From positions 1 through 37,113 of the forward strand of contig CAJLCG010000014.1 in assembly GCA_905205085.1 (NCBI GenBank): a stretch of DNA of 37,113 nt, written 5' to 3'. Made by a program: the position numbers and the translations under genes. This document shows, one piece after another, positions 31,050 through 37,113 of this stretch (the stretch's first letter is position 1; each line of letters starts with the position of its first letter). Under the pieces are notes generated by a model. It did no database searches, was not told where the DNA came from, and saw nothing but the letters and a program-made list of their open reading frames with translations. This DNA is from an uncultured Oscillospiraceae bacterium (lineage in GTDB: Bacteria > Bacillota > Clostridia > Oscillospirales > Oscillospiraceae).

Positions 31050-32083
31050 CCGCGCTTGCCAACCGGAAACAGACCCTGCTGGATGTGCTGACCATCTTCC
31101 TGCTTACCTTGGTGATCAGCGCCCTGCTGATTGTGGCCTGCGGAGCCAGCCCGGTGGAGGCGGCTGGCCTCTTTGTCAAGGGAATCTTCGGCACCAAGTC
31201 CAGCTTTGCTGAGATTTTTGTCAAAGCCTGTCCCCTCATCCTCACCGGCCTTGGCTGCGCGGTGGCCTTCCGCACCGGATTTTTTAACATCGGTGCAGAG
31301 GGACAGTTCTATGTAGGTGCTCTTGCCGCTACCATGGTGGCCCTGGGCCTGCCTCAGGTGCCCGGCGTGGTGCGCATTGTCCTGTGCTTTGTGGCCGCCT
31401 TTGTGTGCGGCGGCCTCTGGGCGCTGATCGCGGCGGTGTTCAAGACCCGCTTCAACATCTCCGAGATCATCGTCACCATCATGCTCAACTACATTGTTAT
31501 CAACTTCCTGGGCTATGCCGTGCGCTCCTTTTTGATGGACCCCGCCGGCAACGTGCCCCAGTCGGCCAAGATCGACCAGGCGGTACAGCTTCCCAATCTG
31601 ATCACCTCCACCCGCTTCCACGCCGGCATCGTGCTGGCCTTTGTTCTGGCGGCCGTGGTGTGGTTCTTGATGGAGAAGACCACCGTGGGCTATGAACTCA
31701 AGGCGGTGGGCCTCAATCCCCGTGCCGCCGCCTGCAACGGTGTGCCGGTGGTGCGCAGCATCATCTCCTCTGCTTTCCTCAGCGGCGGCCTGGCCGCCAT
31801 TGCGGGCAGCATCGAGGTGCTGGCCATTCAGAAGAAGCTGATGGAGGGCATCTCCGCTGACTGCGGCTATACCGCGGTGCTCATTGCTCTGGTGGCCTTC
31901 AACCGGCCTCTGGGCGTGGTGGCGGTGGCCATCCTCTATGCGGCCATGGAGGTGGGTGCCAGCTCCATGCAGCGGCAGCTGGGCGTCCCTTCTGCCATTG
32001 TCAGCATCCTCATCGGCGTGGTCGTGGTGCTGATTTTGGCCAAGGAGATGCTGCGCTGGTATAACCTGAGAAAGAAAGGGTAA
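31046..32083 (+). CDS. Nucleoside-type ABC transporter permease (NupB/YufP-like)
   Basis: This 345-residue membrane protein of the BPD_transp_2 family has about eight to ten hydrophobic segments. Characteristic blocks are GLGCAVAFRTGFFNIGAEGQF, split over residues 72-92, ISEIIVTIMLNYIVINFLG and YELKAVGLNPRAAACNGVPV. It overlaps the ATPase by 4 nt and is followed 12 nt later by the second permease, together forming the heterodimeric channel. Confidence 0.93.
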   Translation: MTALANRKQTLLDVLTIFLLTLVISALLIVACGASPVEAAGLFVKGIFGTKSSFAEIFVKACPLILTGLGCAVAFRTGFFNIGAEGQFYVGALAATMVALGLPQVPGVVRIVLCFVAAFVCGGLWALIAAVFKTRFNISEIIVTIMLNYIVINFLGYAVRSFLMDPAGNVPQSAKIDQAVQLPNLITSTRFHAGIVLAFVLAAVVWFLMEKTTVGYELKAVGLNPRAAACNGVPVVRSIISSAFLSGGLAAIAGSIEVLAIQKKLMEGISADCGYTAVLIALVAFNRPLGVVAVAILYAAMEVGASSMQRQLGVPSAIVSILIGVVVVLILAKEMLRWYNLRKKG

Positions 32084-32095
32084 GGGGGGAGCACG

Positions 32096-33037
32096 ATGCT
32101 GCAAGAAATTTTGACCGTTGGCTTCTTTACTGCGTTCTTGTCCGCAGCGGTGCGCCTGGCCATGCCTTTGATGTATGGCGGTCTGGGCGAGATGATCGCA
32201 GAGCGGGCCGGTATTCTGAACATCGGCATGGAGGGCGTGATGCTCTCCGGCGCCTTCTTCTCCTTTGCCGGCGCCTGGTATTTCCACAGCATTCCCATGG
32301 GCCTTCTGTGCGGCATGTTGGGCGGTATGGTGGTAAGCCTTCTCCATGGTCTGCTTACCATCCGCCTGGCCAAGGACCAGTCGGTGAGCGGCCTGGCCCT
32401 GAATATGCTGATGCTGGGCGTGACCAGCTTCCTGTATAAGCTGATATCCAGCGGACAGAGCTATCAGCAGGTGGAGACTCTGCCCTCCCTGCCCATTCCC
32501 GGCCTGTCCGCGATCCCGGTAATTGGAGAGGCCTTCTTCAACCGGGATATCCTGACCTATCTGCTCTATGTGCTCATCGTGGCGGCCTTTTTCTTCTACC
32601 GCAATACCAACTGGGGCCTGAACTTCATTGCCGTGGGCGAGCATCCCAGGGCGGCGGAGTCGGCGGGCATCCCTGTCAACCGCTACCGCTGGATCGCCAT
32701 GGTGCTCAATGGTGTGCTGGGCGGAATCGGCGGAGCCTATCTGGTGCTGGTGCAGCTGGGTGTGTTTACTGAGAATATGCTCTCGGGACGCGGTTACATT
32801 GCCCTGGCCACCGTCATTCTGGGCCGGTATACCTCCTTTGGTGTGTTTGGTGCGGCTCTGCTGTTCGGCGCGGCCAACGCCCTGCAGATCCGTCTGCAGA
32901 CCATCGGAGTGGAGATCTCCCCCTATCTGCTGGCCATGCTGCCCTATGTCATTACCCTGGCGGCCATGCTGGGAGCCATCGGTAAGAACAGCCAGCCCGA
33001 GGGGCTGAGCAAGCCCTATGTCAAGGGCATGCGCTGA
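32096..33037 (+). CDS. Nucleoside-type ABC transporter permease (NupC/YufQ-like)
   Basis: This 313-residue second permease has the shared motif ERAGILNIGMEGVMLSGAFF near residue 37 and WGLNFIAVGEHPRAAESAGI in the cytoplasmic coupling loop. AGGLSVSGLALNML-like and RGYIALATVILGRYTSFG blocks complete the family pattern. It is shorter than the first permease, as usual. GGGGGGAG precedes the ATG. It is the last gene of the scavenging operon; a terminator follows. Confidence 0.93.
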   Translation: MLQEILTVGFFTAFLSAAVRLAMPLMYGGLGEMIAERAGILNIGMEGVMLSGAFFSFAGAWYFHSIPMGLLCGMLGGMVVSLLHGLLTIRLAKDQSVSGLALNMLMLGVTSFLYKLISSGQSYQQVETLPSLPIPGLSAIPVIGEAFFNRDILTYLLYVLIVAAFFFYRNTNWGLNFIAVGEHPRAAESAGIPVNRYRWIAMVLNGVLGGIGGAYLVLVQLGVFTENMLSGRGYIALATVILGRYTSFGVFGAALLFGAANALQIRLQTIGVEISPYLLAMLPYVITLAAMLGAIGKNSQPEGLSKPYVKGMR

Positions 33038-33050
33038 CATTAAAAAAGCG

Positions 33051-33087
33051 ATCCCCGCGCAGGCATCTGTCTGTGCGGGGATTTTTG
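33051..33087 (+). terminator. Terminator of the scavenging operon
   Basis: ATCCCCGCGCAG, 8-nt loop, CTGTGCGGGGAT, then TTTTG. Confidence 0.93.
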
Positions 33088-33103
33088 CATGTTTGGGCAC
33101 CCT

Positions 33104-33132
33104 TTGCGCGGGAGAAAAAATTGTGTTATGAT
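33104..33132 (+). promoter_or_regulatory. Promoter of the MerR-family gene
   Basis: TTGCGC (33104-33109), 17-nt spacer, TATGAT (33127-33132). The start would be close to the AGGAGGGAG ribosome binding site, leaving a very short leader. Confidence 0.6.
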
Positions 33133-33154
33133 GGGGCCGACAGGAGGGAGCGAA

Positions 33155-33925
33155 ATGAAAGCATATCTCACCGTGGGCGAGATGGGCCAGATGTTTGGAC
33201 TGAATGTACAAACCCTGCATTACTACGACAAAATCGGCCTGTTCTGCCCCCAGATGCGAAACCCGGAGACAGGACGGCGCAAGTATAAGTTTGACCAGAT
33301 CTACCAGTTGGCCACCATTCGCTACCTGCGTAAGCTGGGCTATCCTCTGGAGGATGTCCGGGTTTATCTAAACTCCCGCTCTCCTGTTCATACCATGCAG
33401 CTGCTGAAAGAGCGCTCGGCGGCGCTGCGTGCCCAGTGGCAGGAGCTGATGCGCATTGACGAGGCTATCCTGCGTAAGCTTCAGTTTATGGAGAAAAAGC
33501 AGGGGCAGATTTTCTGGGACGGGGTACGCCGGGTGACCTTTCCGGAGCGGCAGTACATCCCCATCGGAAGTGAGGAAATCCTGTATATGAAGGATTCCTT
33601 CTATTTCTACCCAACGATTGCGTTCTATGAGAAGAATCTGAAATATTTTGGTGCCTATGTGTCTGGCCCGGACATGGGTGCGGAGGAGGGAGAGCTGCCT
33701 GAGGTGTCGGAGTCTACCATGGCCATCCCCAAAGGAGACTATCTGGTGGCCTTTCACCGGGGAAGCTACGACGAGATCCCCAGCCATATTGCTCAGATGC
33801 GCGGGGAGCATGCCGACCTGTGCCTCAGTCCCCTTACCGTGACGTTTAATATTATCGATCAATTTGTGGAAAATAATGTAGATAACTATATTACCGAGCT
33901 GCAGATCCAGATTCTGGAGCCATAA
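33155..33925 (+). CDS. MerR family transcriptional regulator with effector-binding domain
   Basis: This 256-residue protein has an N-terminal MerR winged helix (YLTVGEMGQMFGLNVQTLHYYD, residues 4-25, and IRYLRKLGYPLEDVRVYL). A dimerisation coiled coil lies at about 80-115 and a C-terminal GyrI-like domain at about 120-250, resembling BltR/BmrR-type multidrug sensors. Key blocks of that domain are TFPERQYIPIGSEE and GDYLVAFHRGSYDEIPSHIA. Neighbouring genes do not include an efflux pump, so the target is unknown. AGGAGGGAG supports the ATG at 33155. It is 117 nt after the transporter operon with its own promoter. Confidence 0.9.
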   Translation: MKAYLTVGEMGQMFGLNVQTLHYYDKIGLFCPQMRNPETGRRKYKFDQIYQLATIRYLRKLGYPLEDVRVYLNSRSPVHTMQLLKERSAALRAQWQELMRIDEAILRKLQFMEKKQGQIFWDGVRRVTFPERQYIPIGSEEILYMKDSFYFYPTIAFYEKNLKYFGAYVSGPDMGAEEGELPEVSESTMAIPKGDYLVAFHRGSYDEIPSHIAQMRGEHADLCLSPLTVTFNIIDQFVENNVDNYITELQIQILEP

Positions 33926-33928
33926 AGA

Positions 33929-33960
33929 AACACCCCGCGGCGGCGGGGTGTTTTTTCTTT
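33929..33960 (+). terminator. Terminator of the MerR-family gene
   Basis: AACACCCCGC, 4-nt loop, GCGGGGTGTT, then TTTTCTTT. Confidence 0.94.
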
Positions 33961-34265
33961 CAAAGTCAAAGAGAAAATGGCCAAGCATGGAATTTGTCAG
34001 GCGGAGTGTATCAAAAAACTTTGAGATACATTTGGGCAGGGAAAGGGACGATTGTCATCTTTGAAATAAGAAGGTCTAATGTTTGCTAGTTTCACAAAAA
34101 AGAGGGAACAGAAAGCCAGCTGAAAAAGTTTAAGGTTTCTTTCAGAATTCAATATGAAACAATTTTTGTTAAAACCGGCCTGTTTTTGATTCTTTCTTAG
34201 AAAAGCAATATTAAATAAAATTTGTGGAAAATAACGACAAAAATTTAGTTAAAAAAACGGAAAAG
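33961..34265. other. AT-rich gap with no recognisable gene
   Basis: This stretch has markedly lower GC than the rest of the window. It holds no reading frame with a convincing start and no known RNA motif. The only structure I see is the imperfect inverted repeat TGTATC / GATACA (34007-34030), with CAAA/TTTG next to it. It probably serves as upstream regulatory DNA for the SLH gene. Confidence 0.5.
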
Positions 34266-34295
34266 TTGACGCGGAAAGGCACCGAAAGCTATAAT
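34266..34295 (+). promoter_or_regulatory. Promoter of the SLH-M14 gene
   Basis: TTGACG (34266-34271), 18-nt spacer, TATAAT (34290-34295). It implies a leader of about 110 nt before the ATG at 34411, which has AAAGGAGG upstream. Confidence 0.75.
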
Positions 34296-34410
34296 GAAGG
34301 CAGGTAGCCAGAAAAACTTGTGTACCGAATGCAATGCAGAAAAAGCCAAAGCACGGTCAGAAAGTTTTATCTGGAATGGGTGAAAAGAGTCGGGAAAAGG
34401 AGGTTTTAGG

Positions 34411-37077
34411 ATGAATAAACGCATCAAACGGCTCATCAGCCTGTTGCTCACGCTGTCAATGCTGTTAGGCTTGCTTATGGTAAGTGCCCAAGCTGCAACA
34501 GAACAGAACGACAGCCAAGAATCCTCCCAGGCCAGTGTGGAACTGGTATTTGAGTATCCCAAGGATGTACCCAAAGACGAAGTTAAGCTGAGTGTATTTC
34601 AAGGCATTCCTCAATGGAGACAGAAAAATGATGCCAAGACCATAGAGGATGTGCCCGAAGTGCTGACCAATCCGACCAATCCCAATTATCCTAAGCTGAA
34701 GGAGATTCTGCCGGATAAGGACGGAAAGTATATTGTCAATGAAGCTGGCGGCTACTGCTATTTTGTACGCGGAAAAGAGCCCAGCGAATATTACAATATC
34801 ATCAAACTGTTCTTAGTTACGGAAGAAGATCTGAAAGCAGGCACAAAAAATATCCCAGTGAAAACCGGGCCTAGCGCGGGCACTGGCTTTGAAACTGGCA
34901 ACAACAACCCGGTAGGGGAAAACGGAGAGACCGCACCCGATGGATTTAATCAGGGAGTGCAGCATCTGGTGCCCATCGAAGGAACGGACGAGATGGAGCA
35001 TCTGCTGGGTACGGACGAGCTGGTTGGATATGAGCCCTTTACCACCCCTGCGTTCCAGGAGGGGCGGGCCATGTATCAGGCCACTACCCAGAGCGAAATG
35101 ATGGAATTCATCCAGGAATACGCGGAGCAGTGCCGGTATATGCACGTATACAGTGCAGGAAAGACAGAAAATCTGGGCTATGACTATCCTGTGCTGGTGT
35201 TTACCAAGAAGAATATCCCCGAGGACGCTACTATGGAAGAGGCAGCTCAGATCCTGCGGGATGGAGGGTTGCCCATTGTGTGGCAGCAGGCTCAGATCCA
35301 CCCCTATGAGCCGGCTGCGGGTGAGAGCGCCCTGGTGATGATTCAGGAGCTGTGTGGAGAGTACGGAAGAGATATTCTGGATAAAATTGATATCGTTATG
35401 ATCCCCCGTGTGAACGTGGAAGGTGGCTTCCTGTTCTGGCGGGGAGACTACAATGGTGTGGATATGAACCGGGACCATATGGCGGTCAGCTCCCACGAGA
35501 CGGCTTTGCTCCATGAGACCTACTACAAATTCATGCCGCACGTGGTCATCGACAACCATGAGTTTTTCTTCTCCGAGATGGGAAACTATGACAACGATCC
35601 GGAACAGTTTAAACTCAATGATTTCCAGATCACCGGTGCTACCAGTCTGAATGACGATCCCATCATCACGGAGCTGACCACCAATCTGGTGGTAGATAAG
35701 ATGCACAAGGATCTGCTGGATACCGGTTTCCGCGCTTACCACTACGGGACCACCAGCACAAACCCCATCGGCCGGGCGTACTATGGCTTGGGGAATGCCA
35801 TCTCGGTGCTGATTGAAAGCCACGGAGCGGATGGTGCGCTGTTTGCACTGCCCCGGCGGGTATATGGACAGGTGGTTGCGACCAAGTCGGTGTTTGAGAC
35901 TACGGCCGCCAACGCCAGCACCATCGTCAATGCGGTAAACAGTGCCCGGGATAAAGTGGCAGAGAAGGGTGCCACCTATGAAGAGGACGATATCCTGGTT
36001 TTGAAGCAGAGTGCCTCTGGTGCGGTTACCAGCCCCACTCCTCTGCACGAGTATGTGGCAGATATTTATGGCAACATTGAGAGCCTGGGGGCCCAGACCA
36101 TTGCCCTGCAAGACACTGTGGTGCGCTCCCGCACCCGGCCTACCGCCTACCTAGTCGATGCGGGGCAGCCGTGGATCGAGGAATTGACGTATATTCTGGA
36201 GCATCACAACGCGGAGTACTATTACCTCACTCCGGGTACTACCGTGAATGTACAGCAGTACTACTACATCCAGGATGACGGCGCCAAGAGCTGTATTGCA
36301 GATCTGCGGGAGCTTGCTCCGGTGACCTTTGAGAAGGGAGCACTGGTGGTCCCCATGGATCAGGAGATGGGCACCATCATTGGTATGCTGATGGAGCCCG
36401 ATGTGGGTGACAGCGCCAGCTACAACGGAACGATTTATCAGTATGGACTGCTAAAGTATGATCCGCAGACAAAGAATTTCCCCCTGTATCGTTACATTGG
36501 GGACAACCCCAGAGAGCTTTCTTCTCTTCCCTTTACCGATGTAGATGCGAATGCCTGGTACTATCAGGCGGTCAGCTATGCCTATGAGAATAACCTCTTC
36601 AGCGGCACCAGCGCGACCACCTTTGGCCCCGATGTTACCATGAACCGGGCCATGCTGGTCACCGTGCTGTACAGCATGGAGGGCAATCCTGCGGTATCCG
36701 GTGAGCTGACCTTCAAGGATGTAGCCAAGGATGCCTGGTACTACAACGCGGTGCTGTGGGCAACCCAGAAGGGAATTATCGGAGGCTACTCCGCGGACAA
36801 GTTTGGTCCCAATGATACCCTGACCCGGGAGCAGATGGCTCTGATTCTCAATGGCTATGCCAAGAATAAGGGCTACGACGTGAGTGCCAAGGGGGATGTG
36901 AGCGGTTTTGCGGATGCGAAATCCATCTCCAGTTGGGCACTGCCCTCTGTGGAGTGGGCCGTGGGTGAGTCTCTGCTGTCCGGTAAGGACGGCGGAAAGC
37001 TGGCTCCCACCAGCGGCGCCACCCGGGCTGAGTTGGCTCAGATTCTGATGCGTTTTTGTGAGAATGTTGCTAAGTAA
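34411..37077 (+). CDS. Secreted M14 zinc carboxypeptidase-like protein anchored by three SLH repeats
   Basis: This 888-residue protein opens with a signal peptide (about 1-28, ending SAQAA). An N-terminal region without recognised domains spans about 30-200. An M14 metallocarboxypeptidase domain follows at about 215-500: zinc ligands H297 and E300 in IHPYE, N353-R354 in GVDMNRD, the third ligand H383 in DNHEF, and the catalytic Glu E469 in LIESHGAD. A linker leads to three S-layer homology repeats beginning near 708, 768 and 833, which bind cell-wall polymers. It should be a surface-attached peptidase that trims peptides or cell-wall stems. The start of the gene is AT-richer than its neighbours. 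AAAGGAGG precedes the ATG. Confidence 0.92.
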   Translation: MNKRIKRLISLLLTLSMLLGLLMVSAQAATEQNDSQESSQASVELVFEYPKDVPKDEVKLSVFQGIPQWRQKNDAKTIEDVPEVLTNPTNPNYPKLKEILPDKDGKYIVNEAGGYCYFVRGKEPSEYYNIIKLFLVTEEDLKAGTKNIPVKTGPSAGTGFETGNNNPVGENGETAPDGFNQGVQHLVPIEGTDEMEHLLGTDELVGYEPFTTPAFQEGRAMYQATTQSEMMEFIQEYAEQCRYMHVYSAGKTENLGYDYPVLVFTKKNIPEDATMEEAAQILRDGGLPIVWQQAQIHPYEPAAGESALVMIQELCGEYGRDILDKIDIVMIPRVNVEGGFLFWRGDYNGVDMNRDHMAVSSHETALLHETYYKFMPHVVIDNHEFFFSEMGNYDNDPEQFKLNDFQITGATSLNDDPIITELTTNLVVDKMHKDLLDTGFRAYHYGTTSTNPIGRAYYGLGNAISVLIESHGADGALFALPRRVYGQVVATKSVFETTAANASTIVNAVNSARDKVAEKGATYEEDDILVLKQSASGAVTSPTPLHEYVADIYGNIESLGAQTIALQDTVVRSRTRPTAYLVDAGQPWIEELTYILEHHNAEYYYLTPGTTVNVQQYYYIQDDGAKSCIADLRELAPVTFEKGALVVPMDQEMGTIIGMLMEPDVGDSASYNGTIYQYGLLKYDPQTKNFPLYRYIGDNPRELSSLPFTDVDANAWYYQAVSYAYENNLFSGTSATTFGPDVTMNRAMLVTVLYSMEGNPAVSGELTFKDVAKDAWYYNAVLWATQKGIIGGYSADKFGPNDTLTREQMALILNGYAKNKGYDVSAKGDVSGFADAKSISSWALPSVEWAVGESLLSGKDGGKLAPTSGATRAELAQILMRFCENVAK

Positions 37078-37090
37078 CCAGATTCAAAGC

Positions 37091-37113
37091 AAAAAACCGC
37101 GCGGCTTATAGCC
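37091..37113. terminator. Possible terminator cut by the window end
   Basis: AAAAAACCGCGCGG lies 14 nt after the SLH gene stop. An A-run then a GC stem is the left half expected for a bidirectional terminator, but the right half is outside the window. Confidence 0.4.

Overview
The window looks like chromosomal DNA of a high-GC, spore-forming member of the Clostridia, most like the Oscillospiraceae (Flavonifractor/Lawsonibacter type). This is inferred from the sporulation genes yabP and yabQ, a T-box leader, a class III fructose-1,6-bisphosphatase, a long-form hibernation factor, an S-layer-anchored enzyme, and Firmicutes-style ribosome binding sites and promoters. No rRNA, tRNA, CRISPR array, insertion sequence or phage gene was found, so this is mostly core metabolism.

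Layout. (1) 1-5012, minus strand: an anaerobic cobalamin operon, cbiK-cbiD-cbiL-cbiF-cbiG-cbiH, overlapping or tightly spaced. It is driven by a consensus promoter and a cobalamin riboswitch with a visible terminator; cbiH runs off the window edge. (2) 5010-9616: D-amino-acid aminotransferase and class III FBPase (minus), then a MATE transporter (plus). (3) 9615-12211, minus: panE-like ketopantoate reductase, NUDIX hydrolase, LacX-like mutarotase and an unknown 80-residue protein in one overlapping unit. (4) 12237-18328, plus: a branched-chain amino acid operon with a T-box leader and two complete acetolactate synthase pairs (ilvB-ilvN twice) followed by ilvC. A strongly folded 115-nt spacer lies between the pairs. 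(5) 18337-21898: a CPBP membrane protease gene with two matching operators on its promoter, then a GntR/FCD repressor divergent from ilvD. (6) 21971-23623: yabP-yabQ-divIC-S1-domain gene, a conserved sporulation/division block. (7) 23774-26781: an amidohydrolase, hpf and birA, the last two each with their own terminator. (8) 26909-33087: a probable purine/nucleoside scavenging operon made of an 8-oxoguanine-deaminase-like amidohydrolase, a BMP-type lipoprotein, a double ABC ATPase and two permeases. (9) 33104-37077: a MerR-family regulator, an AT-rich gap, and a secreted M14 carboxypeptidase-like protein with three SLH repeats.

How the genes work together. Regions 4 and 5 contain the shared enzymes of valine/isoleucine synthesis (ilvB, ilvN, ilvC, ilvD), split between a T-box-controlled operon and a GntR-controlled ilvD. 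The divergent panE-like gene acts on a keto acid derived from the same pathway. Region 8 couples uptake of a nucleoside-like ligand to base deamination. The most notable points are the divergence of the first ilvB from standard acetolactate synthase motifs, the folded spacer between the two synthase pairs, and the tandem operators at the CPBP gene. I see no clearly new multi-gene system.
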